A stretch of 64,000 nucleotides of DNA from Brachyspira murdochii DSM 12563 (GCF_000092845.1 NC_014150.1:868001-932000); one strand, 5' to 3'; counted from the first letter of the stretch, positions 1 to 9,338 are shown. Numbers and translations are program-made. Notes: generated by a model from the sequence alone, not told the origin.

Positions 1-202
1 CTTCATCTCTTTGAGTTAATGTTTCAAAAGTATGTGTTATGTAAACTGCTGTATTTATGCCTTTAGCAAATGCTGGGTCTAAACTGCTTGGCATTCCTCC
101 TACAGAAACTACTATACCATCATTAGATGTTTTATTATTAGCAGAACATGAAAATAAAAATATACTAGCAATAAAAATTATTATAAAAATATTCTTCTTC
201 AT
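1..202 (-). CDS. Peptide ABC transporter substrate-binding lipoprotein, N-terminal part (OppA/DppA type)
   Basis: The first 67 codons of a gene that leaves the window at its left edge. The product starts with a lipoprotein signal (KKN, a hydrophobic stretch, lipobox FSC) followed by VSVGGMPSSLDPAFAKG. The 'LDPA' segment just after the lipobox is typical of family 5 solute-binding proteins that feed oligopeptides to Opp/Dpp permeases in the inner membrane. The oppBCDF genes at 35407-39434 lie on the same strand and lack a binding protein, so this could be one of their partners, but the distance makes that an inference. The ATG at 200-202 is the only plausible start. The C-terminal part is unseen. 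Confidence 0.75.
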   Translation of the reverse strand, partial: MKKNIFIIIFIASIFLFSCSANNKTSNDGIVVSVGGMPSSLDPAFAKGINTAVYITHTFETLTQRDE

Positions 203-238
203 AAATATTTATTCTCTTTTTTTATCAATATATATTTA

Positions 239-266
239 ATGATAAGTCAATATATAATTATGTCAA
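239..266 (-). promoter_or_regulatory. Sigma-70-type promoter of the peptide-binding lipoprotein
   Basis: On the minus strand TTGACA (261-266) and TATCAT (239-244) are separated by 16 bases, placing a transcription start about 30 bases ahead of the ATG at 202. Read from sequence only. Confidence 0.5.
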
Positions 267-327
267 CTATATTATGTTAATAAATAATATATAATTAAAA
301 ATAATGAATTTTAATAGATTTAAATTT

Positions 328-540
328 ACTTTAATCCCCGCCCTTTATAGTTTATAAGTCAATTAAAAATCAAAGCATATTTATTTTTTTATATCTATTT
401 ATAAAAAGCACACCCGCCCAAATTTTATTTAACTTATAAAAACATAATTAACGCACGGTTAGCGGCATTATATTTATATAAAAAATTATGTTATTTTAAT
501 GTGTACATAATTTTTAGTCTATATAACGTGCGTTGTGTAA
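328..540. repeat. Intergenic inverted-repeat element, copy 1 (AACGCACG type)
   Basis: This occupies most of the 391-base gap between the peptide-binding lipoprotein and kptA. It starts with TTTAATCCCCGCCC, continues with a GCACACCCGCCC segment, then has arms AACGCACG (450-457) and AACGTGCGTT (525-534) facing each other over about 67 AT-rich bases. The same order of blocks recurs at 39566-39762 upstream of oppB. The right arm extended (525-540) is, in reverse complement, identical over 16 bases to 39672-39687. No open reading frame is supported here. Confidence 0.6.
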
Positions 541-593
541 GTGAAAAATATAAATAAAACCAATGTTTTTTGAATGCATTCTTATTAAAACTT

Positions 594-1172
594 CTATTCA
601 ATAATACCTAAAATATATTTTGAATCTACATAATCACAAAGCCAAACCTTATTTTCTGATAAATAAAACTTAATACCGTCTTCATACATCTGTTTAGCAT
701 TAATCTTTATTATAGCAGGTTTTCCATGACGCTCTCCAACTTTTTTGGCAATATCTTCTGTTAATGATAAATGGACATGAAGTCTTTTCATTTTTTTAAT
801 ACCTTCTTTTTTTATGCTGTCTATATTATTAATTGAAGTTCCATGAAATAAAATATCTGGAGGTTCTTTTTCTTCAAACTCTAAATCTACATCTATACTA
901 TGTCCTTGATTCGCCCTTATTAAAGTATGATTTTCATTAAAACTAAATCTCTTTTTATCATTATAAAGCACCACTCTATCAAGTATATCTTTATCAATAT
1001 TTTTTCCTTTTGATTTTATTTTCTCTATTAGTTCATAAACATTAGCCCATCCGTCTTTTGATAATTTAAGACCTATATACTCCGGTCTGTGCCTCAATAC
1101 CATACTTATGAACTTACTAATTTTTACTTCTTCTTTAGTTAATTTATCATTATTTAATCTATCATTTATCAT
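594..1172 (-). CDS. kptA: RNA 2'-phosphotransferase (KptA/Tpt1 family)
   Basis: The 192-residue length is usual for the family. Members remove an internal RNA 2'-phosphate by transferring it to NAD+, giving ADP-ribose 1'',2''-cyclic phosphate. Visible family signatures in order: LRHRPE (R27, H28), IRANQGHS (R86), FHGTS (H110), HVHLS (132-136), GERHGKP with the fourth conserved Arg, and FYLSENKVWLCD near the C-terminus. All four residues of the Arg-His-Arg-Arg active site appear present, so the enzyme should be active. The biological RNA substrate in bacteria is unknown because they lack the yeast splicing pathway. The gene is monocistronic and divergent from the amidotransferase at 1301. Confidence 0.93.
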   Translation of the reverse strand: MINDRLNNDKLTKEEVKISKFISMVLRHRPEYIGLKLSKDGWANVYELIEKIKSKGKNIDKDILDRVVLYNDKKRFSFNENHTLIRANQGHSIDVDLEFEEKEPPDILFHGTSINNIDSIKKEGIKKMKRLHVHLSLTEDIAKKVGERHGKPAIIKINAKQMYEDGIKFYLSENKVWLCDYVDSKYILGIIE

Positions 1173-1300
1173 CTTTATTCCTAAACTTTAATAAATAAAA
1201 AATAATATCATTTGGAAATTATTTCAACTATATTAATTATAACTTGTAAAAAAATTATTTTGTTTTAATATATATCACAAATATTTTTAAGGATTGTATT

Positions 1301-2017
1301 ATGGCTGTTATAGGTTTATCCGGAAATCTCTTATATGAAAATAGTTCTATACCAAAAGCATTTGTTAATCGTTCATATGTTGATTCTGTTATAAGGTCAA
1401 AAGGAGTGCCTTTTTTAATGCCTATTACAGAAGACGAAGAAATAATAAAGAAAATGGCTGAAAATGTTGACGGTATTATAATGACTGGAGGTGTTGATGT
1501 TCACCCTTTTAGATTTAATGAAGAGCCTATAGAAAAAATCGGTACTATATCTGCTGAAAGAGATGACTTTGATTTTAAATTGATGAAATATGCTGCTGAA
1601 ATGAATAAACCAATACTTGGAATATGCAGAGGAATACAGGTTATAAATGTATATTTTGGAGGCACTTTAATACAGGATATACCTGCTCAAAGAAATACAA
1701 ATATACTTCATAGCCAAACTGCAGAATATCATGTAGCCACACATAAAATACAAATAGTGAAAGATAGTATTATTTATGATATGCTTGGTGAGAGTTCAGA
1801 GGTTAATAGCTTTCATCATCAGGCTATAGATAAATTAGCTAAAGATTTTAAAGTTACAGCTGCTTCAAAGGACGGAATAGTTGAAGCTATAGAATACAAG
1901 AAAAAAGATTCTTTTATTTTAGGAGTACAATGGCACCCAGAATTAATGAGTGCTAAAAGTGTAAAAATGCAGAATATTTTTGATATGTTTGTAGAAGTAT
2001 GCAGGTCAAGAAAATAA
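1301..2017 (+). CDS. Class I glutamine amidotransferase-like peptidase C26 (gamma-glutamyl-GABA hydrolase family)
   Basis: A 238-residue cytoplasmic hydrolase. The triad is readable: nucleophile C109 in GICRGIQ, and H212/E214 in GVQWHPE. MTGGVDVHP (61-69) and the HHQAI segment near residue 172 are typical of PuuD-like gamma-glutamyl hydrolases. PuuD cleaves gamma-glutamyl-GABA in putrescine breakdown, but no other puu gene is nearby, so the substrate is open; a gamma-glutamyl peptide hydrolase is the safe call. AAGG lies about 10 bases before the ATG. The gene stands alone and converges on the SNF2 gene. Confidence 0.88.
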   Translation: MAVIGLSGNLLYENSSIPKAFVNRSYVDSVIRSKGVPFLMPITEDEEIIKKMAENVDGIIMTGGVDVHPFRFNEEPIEKIGTISAERDDFDFKLMKYAAEMNKPILGICRGIQVINVYFGGTLIQDIPAQRNTNILHSQTAEYHVATHKIQIVKDSIIYDMLGESSEVNSFHHQAIDKLAKDFKVTAASKDGIVEAIEYKKKDSFILGVQWHPELMSAKSVKMQNIFDMFVEVCRSRK

Positions 2018-2071
2018 TCATAAAAAATAATTTTTATATTAGACTTATTTAAAAACTAATTTTATTTATAA

Positions 2072-2313
2072 TTGTTGGGACTAGCCAACCGCTCTGCGTG
2101 CATTCAGCAGCGAAAGGTTATATTTCAGCTAAATTTAATAATTTATTATACATGTAAAACATGGTTATTACTATTTAGTATTATTTTTAAATTTGCACTT
2201 TCGCGAAGCGTGCCTTTGGCAGCAACTTTGACAAAGTCCAATGTGGTGTGCTGCGAGCCTCGCCAAAAGTTGAGTAAAAAATTGACAAACTTAAAAATTT
2301 TTAGTATTAAAAA
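2072..2313. repeat. GC-richer dispersed intergenic repeat, copy E, with promoter-like end
   Basis: The 309-base gap between two convergent genes holds a segment much richer in GC than its surroundings. It includes CCGCTCTGCGTGC (inverted copy at 28290-28320), a near-palindrome GCACTTTCGCGAAGCGTGC at 2195-2213, and a 3' end with TTGACA (2282-2287), 17 bases, TATTAA (2305-2310). The TTGACA-to-TATT part matches 28344-28372 almost exactly. A frame of 96 codons crosses the repeat but has no protein-like character and was left out. Confidence 0.6.
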
Positions 2314-2326
2314 ATTATTAACTAAA

Positions 2327-5300
2327 TTAATTAATAAGATTCTTTACTTCGTCCCAGCTTAATTTATTTATGTCTCCCATAGAGTCACCTACAACAGTAT
2401 CAATTAGTACTCGCTTTTTATTTTGAAGTTCTAATATTTTCTCTTCTATAGTGCCTCTTGTTATGAGCTTATAATTAGTTACAACGCGTTTTTGTCCTAT
2501 TCTGTACGCTCTGTCAGTAGCTTGATCTTCAACAGCTGGATTCCACCATAAATCATAATGCATTACAGTATCCGCCTGAGTTAAAGTAAGTCCAGTACCT
2601 GCTGCTTTTAAGCTTAGTAAAAATACAGGTGCCTCTCCTGCATTAAATCTGTGAACTAAATCCATTCTGTCTTTTGTAGCACCGTCCAAATAAAAATAAT
2701 CTATTCCCAATTTCTTGAAAGCACTACGCATAAGATTAAGCATTCTAGTAAATGAGCTAAATACCAATACACTATGTCCGCCTGAAATAGCCTCTCTTAT
2801 CATCTCTATAAACATGTTAAACTTACCGCTTGTATGACTCTCCCCTCTCAAATCATCATGCATAAGTCTAGGGTGGCAGCAAACTTGTCTTAACCTTGTT
2901 AATGCTGAAAATATCTCTATATGAGACTGAGCAAAACCTTTACGTTTAACTGTTTCAAATATTTCTATTCTAGCAGCTTCAAGTATAGACATATAAAGTT
3001 CTTTTTGATCTTTTGTCAAATCGCAGTAGCTTACAACAGTATGTTTAGGAGGCAAATCTGTAAGTACATCAGTTTTTAATCTTCTTAATATAAAAGGAGC
3101 TATTCTTGTCTTTAAATTATCCAAAGCCTCGCTTGAACTATCTAATCCTGCAAGTATAGGAGCTTCATAATCTTCAACAAAATCTTTATGCTTACCCAAA
3201 AATCCCGGCATAAGAAAATCAAACATAGACCACATCTCGCTTATACTGTTTTCTATAGGCGTACCGCTTAGAGCAAGTCTTTTTAATGATTTTAAACTTT
3301 TAACCATTTTTGCATTCTGAGTATTAGCATTTTTTATATGCTGTGCCTCATCTAGTATAAGATAATTAAACTCATTTTCACTAAGTGCCTTTACATCGCG
3401 TCTTAATGTAGAATATGATATTACAGCAACATCATAATTGCTGACTGCTTTAATCTTTTTCATTCTAGTTTTTAAATTTCCTGATAATACTATTACTTCA
3501 AGAGAAGGAGCAAATTTTTTAATCTCGCATTCCCAATTAGCAACGCATGAAGTAGGAGCAACAACCAAAGAAGTAAGTTTATTGCCGTTTTCTTTTTCTT
3601 TTAGTATTGTAGCTATAGTCTGAAAACTTTTTCCAAGCCCCATATCGTCAGCAAGTATACCGTTTAATGACATATCAGCCAATTTTCTAAGCCATTTATA
3701 CCCTACTAATTGATAGCTCCTGAAATCTCCTACTATAGTTTTTGGAGGTGTTTCGTCATAATCTACCCTTTTTATATTCGCTATTGTGTCTATTGCATTA
3801 TCGTCCAAGTCAAGCTCTATTCCGCTGTGTTTTTCAAGCATATCGGCAAAATAAGGAGCACTAAACATAGGAAGCAAGTATCTGTTATCCTCTTTTTGCT
3901 CTATAGGATTTTCTTTAAACATCTTTGCAATATAATCTATTACTTCCAAATCTATAGGTACAAATGAACCATTTTGAAGTCTTATATATTCTTTATTTTC
4001 TACTTTTACAGCCCTTACAATATCTGATAAATCATGAAGCTCTTTAACACCTTCAAAAGAAAAATTAATCTCAAAGAAGTTAATATCTTTAGTTAAAGAA
4101 ACTCTCATTTTAAGAGGCTTAACATTCAATTTTAATGATTTGAAAGATTCGCTGTAATAACAAGTCCAGCCTCTATCCTGAAGTGCCGGAAGTATTTTGT
4201 AGCATAAATAAAATATCTTCTCATCATCTGAAGTAGCAAAAGTATAATCTCCTACCTTTTCCAAATATTTTGATAATGTTCTGCAGAAATATTCTTCTTT
4301 TTCAGTATCTCTGTAAATCTCTGTAACTTCATTATCAAACATATTACTGCTTGTAAACTTACCAGAATAAGGGTCAACAGTAAAAGAACCGTATTTAAAT
4401 TTAATAGTTGAAAATACATTAGTGCCGTCATAATCCAAAAATACCAATGCTTGAGCTGGAAAAGCTAATATATCATTTTCTCTAATATCTTCTGGAAGTT
4501 CTATATCATCAAAGTCTTTTTTAAGATTAGGAAGTACTCTTGAACAGAAATCTTTTATATAATCTTTTTTTACTATTATGCTGTCTTTAAAAATATTCTT
4601 TTTTATTTTAGGGTATGACGGATTAGTTTCATAAAAAATATCTTTATAAAGTATAAAATCACAGTTCTCCCCAAATGTATATACTCTATTTAAATCAACA
4701 TCTTTGATGCTCAAATTAAGCACTAAATCTTTTTCTTCGTTATAATAGCTTTCTAAATGTAAGTTTAAAATTTCATCGCTGAATGTTATAACTCTACTCT
4801 CAAGCCTTATATTTGGAACATCTTTTAATAATAGCAAACATTGATATGCATTATAGTCCTTAAACCATAATTTGCCGTTTTCCTGTATTTGTTTAGCCTC
4901 AGCATACAAATTATTTAAAAATCTTATTAATTTAGCCTCTGATTTACTAAAATCTTCAAGCTCTATAGTTTTTTCAATATCTTCTATGCTTTGTTTATCG
5001 CCTATAACACATGAAAATAAGAAACTCTCAAGCTCCCCTACTCTGTACTCTTTTTTATTTTCTAAGTCTATTAATTTTAAAGAAAGCCCTAATGTTCTTT
5101 CGTTATTGTTATCCCCCCTTAAAGATAAAAGAACCGAAAGGCTGTAATATTCTCTATAAAGATTATCTCTGTAATTATCCATTAAAGGAGATCTGGTATA
5201 ATAAAGCCAATTCTTACGCGAAGGATCTATTATTTGAGCGGATTCCTCTTTTTTATTTCTATCTATTCTCTTATTATCGCTTTCTGTGATAACAACACTG

Positions 5301-5428
5301 TTTGCTATAGTTTTGATAGAAGCCTTTGCAAGCTCATCATTTTCTTTTGCATTTGCATTAAGATTTAAAAAAGGATTATCATTTTCCTTAATTTTCTTTT
5401 TAGACTTACCCCTAGTGTTCATTCCCAT
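2327..5428 (-). CDS. SNF2/RapA-family DEAD-box-like helicase
   Basis: A 1033-residue Swi2/Snf2 ATPase, a double-stranded-DNA translocase in the cytoplasm. The N-terminal ~550 residues are a poorly conserved SNF2-associated region. The ATPase core follows: motif I DDMGLGKSFQT (594-604), motif II DEAQ (693-696), motif III LSGTPIEN (720-727), then the second RecA lobe with VFSSFTRM, GTGLTLTQADTV and QATDRAYRIGQ (motif VI). This is the bacterial RapA/HepA-like layout; RapA itself recycles RNA polymerase, but which role applies here is not shown. AAGG is better spaced to the second ATG (5422) than to the first, so the protein may start at MNTRGK. It is transcribed alone. Confidence 0.93.
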   Translation of the reverse strand: MGMNTRGKSKKKIKENDNPFLNLNANAKENDELAKASIKTIANSVVITESDNKRIDRNKKEESAQIIDPSRKNWLYYTRSPLMDNYRDNLYREYYSLSVLLSLRGDNNNERTLGLSLKLIDLENKKEYRVGELESFLFSCVIGDKQSIEDIEKTIELEDFSKSEAKLIRFLNNLYAEAKQIQENGKLWFKDYNAYQCLLLLKDVPNIRLESRVITFSDEILNLHLESYYNEEKDLVLNLSIKDVDLNRVYTFGENCDFILYKDIFYETNPSYPKIKKNIFKDSIIVKKDYIKDFCSRVLPNLKKDFDDIELPEDIRENDILAFPAQALVFLDYDGTNVFSTIKFKYGSFTVDPYSGKFTSSNMFDNEVTEIYRDTEKEEYFCRTLSKYLEKVGDYTFATSDDEKIFYLCYKILPALQDRGWTCYYSESFKSLKLNVKPLKMRVSLTKDINFFEINFSFEGVKELHDLSDIVRAVKVENKEYIRLQNGSFVPIDLEVIDYIAKMFKENPIEQKEDNRYLLPMFSAPYFADMLEKHSGIELDLDDNAIDTIANIKRVDYDETPPKTIVGDFRSYQLVGYKWLRKLADMSLNGILADDMGLGKSFQTIATILKEKENGNKLTSLVVAPTSCVANWECEIKKFAPSLEVIVLSGNLKTRMKKIKAVSNYDVAVISYSTLRRDVKALSENEFNYLILDEAQHIKNANTQNAKMVKSLKSLKRLALSGTPIENSISEMWSMFDFLMPGFLGKHKDFVEDYEAPILAGLDSSSEALDNLKTRIAPFILRRLKTDVLTDLPPKHTVVSYCDLTKDQKELYMSILEAARIEIFETVKRKGFAQSHIEIFSALTRLRQVCCHPRLMHDDLRGESHTSGKFNMFIEMIREAISGGHSVLVFSSFTRMLNLMRSAFKKLGIDYFYLDGATKDRMDLVHRFNAGEAPVFLLSLKAAGTGLTLTQADTVMHYDLWWNPAVEDQATDRAYRIGQKRVVTNYKLITRGTIEEKILELQNKKRVLIDTVVGDSMGDINKLSWDEVKNLIN

Positions 5429-5605
5429 AACCTTACTATATTTTTACACATCATTTTTAATGGCTTTTATGATAATAGAATTATTAATAAAAGTCAATAT
5501 TTTTAATGTATAAAAAAACATGATTTTTGTAAATATGTAAAAAGCAATAGTTTAAAATATATTATGATAACTAAATTATGTTAATTAAAGAGAAAAATAG
5601 TATTT

Positions 5606-6382
5606 TTATACATTATTTTTTGATGCCATAAATGATAAATACTTTTTGGCATCATTATAGCCCTGCTCTATTCTTCTTGAAGCACCTTCAGGAGAGAAAT
5701 CCAAAACCCCATTAAAAAAGTTCCCCAAGTTTTTCGAAGGATATATTTCATACACATTAATATTATCTTTTTTCTTAACATGTTTTCTTTTATCCAAATG
5801 AACAACTATAATATCAGTACAGTCTTCATAATCATATAACGGAGATATAGGGCAGTCATCGGAATAATAACCATCAATATAATAATGATTATCAATATTT
5901 TCTATTGGAAAAACTGCAATTAATGCAGAAGTAGCAAGAAGTATTTTTTTTATTCTTTCATTAGAGCTGCCATTTAGCTTAAAATATTTAGGCTTTATAA
6001 AAAAAGGAGCTTTATACTCTGAACAGGAAGCATATATATTAAAATGATAATTAGAAATAATATTAAGATCTATATAGTTATCTATAATTTCAAGCAACCC
6101 TTCTCTTGAAAATATACCGAATAGGGAAGATTTATTAATCTTAAAATACTCTTTAAGTTTCTTTGCTGTAAGTATTTTAGTTTTTATCTCTTCTTTCCAT
6201 ACTTTTTCAGCCATATTGTAATTGTTCATAGCAAAAAGGCAGGAGTTCAAAGCTCCTACAGAATCCCCAGAAATAGCAGACACTTTATCATATATACCCG
6301 ATTCTATTAAATATTTCCAAACGCCTATATGATAAGCACCTCTTCCTCCACCGCCGCCAAGTACAAGCCCCAATTTTTTCAT
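5606..6382 (-). CDS. Patatin-like phospholipase
   Basis: A 258-residue patatin-domain acyl hydrolase. The oxyanion glycine run GGGGGRGAYHIGV (9-21), nucleophile S41 in GDSVG, and the catalytic Asp in IDGYYSDD (D170) form the Ser-Asp dyad. The usual D-G-G/A becomes D-G-Y, a tolerated variant. No signal peptide, so probably cytoplasmic (RssA-like) rather than a secreted toxin. It lies 17 bases downstream of fliD on the same strand and should be co-transcribed, an unusual partner for a flagellar cap gene. Substrate unknown; phospholipid or acyl-ester hydrolysis is inferred from the family. Confidence 0.9.
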   Translation of the reverse strand: MKKLGLVLGGGGGRGAYHIGVWKYLIESGIYDKVSAISGDSVGALNSCLFAMNNYNMAEKVWKEEIKTKILTAKKLKEYFKINKSSLFGIFSREGLLEIIDNYIDLNIISNYHFNIYASCSEYKAPFFIKPKYFKLNGSSNERIKKILLATSALIAVFPIENIDNHYYIDGYYSDDCPISPLYDYEDCTDIIVVHLDKRKHVKKKDNINVYEIYPSKNLGNFFNGVLDFSPEGASRRIEQGYNDAKKYLSFMASKNNV

Positions 6383-6399
6383 AATATTATAATTACAGA

Positions 6400-8604
6400 T
6401 TAATTTCCGCCTGCATTCTGATTAAGAGAAGATTCAAGTCTTTTTCTCTCTCTTTCAGCCTGCTGAAGTTCAGCCTGCATTTGATAATAAGAAGATAGTC
6501 TCTGTTGTCTGTATTCTTCTATTCTGTCTTTCTCATCGTCCATTCTTTTTTTATTGTCTTCCATACGGTTTCTTGTCATCATAATACTGTTTTCAACAAT
6601 ACCTCTAGTTTGAGAATAAGGTGTTACAAAATCACTCATAGTATAGGCAACACCAGTATCTGGTATATCATCTCCTGTTATATCATTAGAGAATAGCTCT
6701 TCTATACCGTCCATCTGAGTTTCTATTTTATTCATAAACTTCTCTTCATCAACCTGTAGAAAGCCTTTTTTAACCTTAGACCATTCTTCTCCTGCATTTC
6801 CTCTGTTTATACCTATTTGGTCAAGAAGAGCAAGTTCTTCTCCATATTCTGTTTCATAAGAATCAGCAACAATCATTCTTATACGCTGCGATATAGTGCT
6901 TACAAGAGTATTTCCGCTGAATACTCCTACATAATAAAGTTTTTTCTTTAAAGCGGAATCTGCCATCTCCGGATTATATTCTACACCCAAAGTAGTAGCC
7001 AAATCTATAAGCTCAGTTCTGTTCATATTTTCAATACCGTCTCTTATATCTCTGCTTAGAGGTCTTTGAGTGGTATCATTTAAAAGGTCAATAACATCAT
7101 TGTATGCACTTATAAAATTTACTATTCCATCAACTACCTTTTCTTTATCAACTTCAATAGTAGTGGCAAATGCTTCAGGAGTAACTTTTTTAGCTGTTAT
7201 ATTAAGTCCGTTTACCACATCATTAAACTCATTACTATCACTAAGTACATCAACTCCATCGATTGAAGCTCTGGCATCAGTTGCTTCAGATATTAGATAA
7301 TTAGGAGCATCTTCCTCTCTTCCCATATCTTCTATAAGCAAATCTTTATAAAATACATTGTATCCTGCATTTTTATTTATTAAAACAACCTCTGTTATAA
7401 CATCTCCCTCTTCAAACTGACCGCCTATAGGTATATTAAGTCTCTGCCAAGATGAACTTATAGTAGGCAAAGCAAAGAATTTTTCTACTTCATCGCCTGC
7501 CTTATTAATATATTTTACTCCTATTATTTCAGCATTAAATCCAGTAGCGTCTATTGGTTCCGGGGCTTCTGCTTCCACTCCCTCTTTAGCTTTACGTTCT
7601 GCTTCTAATGCTTCTTTATATTTTTTTATATCTTCAAATGTTCTTGAACTGTCTGCAGGAGATAAACCTTCTCCGTATAGTTCAACATCTTTATATATTA
7701 CACTGTCTATTTTGTTAAAAGTTACACCTGTATCAGGTATAGATAAATCCACTGTAGGAGGCATAATAGGAGGCTCTTCTGCATCGTCTAATGAATCTGA
7801 AACTCTGGCTGTTATTGATAAAGTAATATTTTCATTAGCCTCTGCCTCTCTATGCAAAGGAAGTGATAATTTATTCTCACCTTGAAGAACTATAAAGTCA
7901 TTTTTTACCATATAGTTTGTAGTTAAATTATCTGATTCATCTTCCCATTTACTTAAAAGCTCTTGATTAAATATATGACCTAAATATCTGTAAGGTCTTC
8001 TAGTAAACATATTAAGCTCTTTTAATATGCCTGAATCATCGCTTACAACTTCAACTATATTTTTAGAACCAGTTTTTACCAAATCTATAGTAAGAACCTG
8101 TAAAGTTCTTGATTTTTGAGTTATTGTAGTTTTTATCTTTTTTCCAAATGCTTTATCTATAGCTTTTTGCAAATTTACCAAACTTCCGCCTGCAAAATCT
8201 ATAGTTGTTTCCTCTTCCCCTATTTTCAATACTATTTTACCAGCAGGCAAAGTATCTGCCATATTAAATGCTTTTGAAGAAAATTTCTGACTGGCTGCTA
8301 TATCTCTTATAGCTATATCATATGTTGTGGTATTAGCAAGTCTATTTGCAGTAACTGTAAAATAATCTGGAATACCGTCTCCAGTACCAACAAAATTTCT
8401 AAAAGGAGAACGAAAACCATATAGCTCTTTTGAAGCTGTAGAAAGAGTATCCAATCTGGCTTTCAAATCTTCATATGCCGAAATTTCTCTTTGATAATCT
8501 TTAGCATTATCAGCCAAATTAGAAAGCGTGGTACTTCTCTTATTAACTTCAGCTTCTACTGCATTTTGATATACTTCATCAAGAAAAGCTCCTGTTGTTG
8601 CCAT
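6400..8604 (-). CDS. fliD: Flagellar hook-associated protein 2 (filament cap)
   Basis: A 734-residue FliD. The N-terminal helical D0/D1 segment (EVYQNAVEAEVNKRSTTLSN, then a coiled helix to about residue 60) and the C-terminal coiled coil rich in E/R/Q (about 665-725) match the two halves that bundle in the cap. The middle (about 260-450) is a long acidic, proline-rich insertion, making it larger than most FliD proteins. FliD caps the growing periplasmic filament and guides flagellin folding. AAGGAG sits 8-14 bases before the ATG. It is followed 17 bases later by the patatin gene. Confidence 0.92.
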   Translation of the reverse strand: MATTGAFLDEVYQNAVEAEVNKRSTTLSNLADNAKDYQREISAYEDLKARLDTLSTASKELYGFRSPFRNFVGTGDGIPDYFTVTANRLANTTTYDIAIRDIAASQKFSSKAFNMADTLPAGKIVLKIGEEETTIDFAGGSLVNLQKAIDKAFGKKIKTTITQKSRTLQVLTIDLVKTGSKNIVEVVSDDSGILKELNMFTRRPYRYLGHIFNQELLSKWEDESDNLTTNYMVKNDFIVLQGENKLSLPLHREAEANENITLSITARVSDSLDDAEEPPIMPPTVDLSIPDTGVTFNKIDSVIYKDVELYGEGLSPADSSRTFEDIKKYKEALEAERKAKEGVEAEAPEPIDATGFNAEIIGVKYINKAGDEVEKFFALPTISSSWQRLNIPIGGQFEEGDVITEVVLINKNAGYNVFYKDLLIEDMGREEDAPNYLISEATDARASIDGVDVLSDSNEFNDVVNGLNITAKKVTPEAFATTIEVDKEKVVDGIVNFISAYNDVIDLLNDTTQRPLSRDIRDGIENMNRTELIDLATTLGVEYNPEMADSALKKKLYYVGVFSGNTLVSTISQRIRMIVADSYETEYGEELALLDQIGINRGNAGEEWSKVKKGFLQVDEEKFMNKIETQMDGIEELFSNDITGDDIPDTGVAYTMSDFVTPYSQTRGIVENSIMMTRNRMEDNKKRMDDEKDRIEEYRQQRLSSYYQMQAELQQAERERKRLESSLNQNAGGN

Positions 8605-8918
8605 ATAAACATCTCTCCTTAAAATATACTCTATTAAATAAAACTAAAATTTAAATATTTATGTAAAAATAAATCTATTTTTTAATTTTCGGAAATATTA
8701 AAAAAATTGATAGCATTATTTATTTTTCATAAATATTAATTTTTATATAGTATATACCCAAACAATTATATTTTGTAAAAATTAATTTTTTTAGTTTTAA
8801 ATATTATTTTGAATTATTATATAATAATATCACTATATATAAAATCACAGTATGTATAATAAATTCATATTAGATATATGCAAAAAATTATTGCATATAT
8901 CTAATACATCAATAAAAA
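8605..8918. other. Intergenic region upstream of fliD with a perfect inverted repeat
   Basis: Contains no gene. It has a 15-base perfect inverted repeat (8869-8883 with 8891-8905, loop of 7) just past the stop codon of the XRE gene. It lacks a T-run, so it may be an RNA-stabilising 3' hairpin or an operator rather than a terminator. A 24-base segment at 8753-8776 resembles the start of the repeat at 28119. I did not find a convincing flagellar-type promoter for fliD. Confidence 0.5.
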
Positions 8919-9338
8919 TCAATCTATAATATTTTTCAAATCCTTTATAATAGTGTCTATATTTGATAACTGCATTATAGAATAATTTTTAAGTTTATTT
9001 GCTATACATAAAAGTTTTTTAGTTTTCTCAATATGATCATAACTAAAAAGTACAGCAATTGGCACATTCAAAGTTTTTGCTATTTTATTGAGATTTGTTA
9101 TTGATATATTTCTTTTTCCAACCTCAACACTTTGTAAATATTTTGATGATATCCCAGACACTTCTGCTATTTCTGATATAGTTTTCATTTGAGATTTTCT
9201 TATAGCACGTATATTTTTACCAACAGAAGATATTAATTCCTCATCTTCAATAGGTCTTTCATTATTTTTATCATCTTCGGTTTTGCTGTCGCTGACAATA
9301 TTATTGTAAAAAGGTTTTTTCAAATTAGTAGTAAGCAT
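8919..9338 (-). CDS. XRE-family helix-turn-helix transcriptional regulator
   Basis: 139 residues with a Cro/CI-type helix-turn-helix in the middle (about 38-95): VGKNIRAIRKSQMKTISEIA, then SGISSKYLQSVEVGKRNIS and LNKIAKTLNVPIAVLF. The N-terminal 35 residues are charged and probably flexible, and the C-terminal ~40 may help dimerise. The ribosome site GGAGG overlaps the end of radC, whose stop lies only three bases before this ATG, so the two genes are translationally linked. Target unknown; no metabolic partner gene suggests one. Confidence 0.88.
   Translation of the reverse strand: MLTTNLKKPFYNNIVSDSKTEDDKNNERPIEDEELISSVGKNIRAIRKSQMKTISEIAEVSGISSKYLQSVEVGKRNISITNLNKIAKTLNVPIAVLFSYDHIEKTKKLLCIANKLKNYSIMQLSNIDTIIKDLKNIID

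Noticed and set aside
2072-2362. 96-codon open frame in the gap between the amidotransferase and SNF2 genes
   Set aside because: It crosses a GC-rich intergenic repeat, starts at an unsupported codon, has no ribosome site and overlaps the end of the SNF2 gene.
5011-5289. Open frames opposite the SNF2, fliD and other large genes
   Set aside because: They are antisense shadows with low-complexity F/L/S/Y-rich translations and no start signals.
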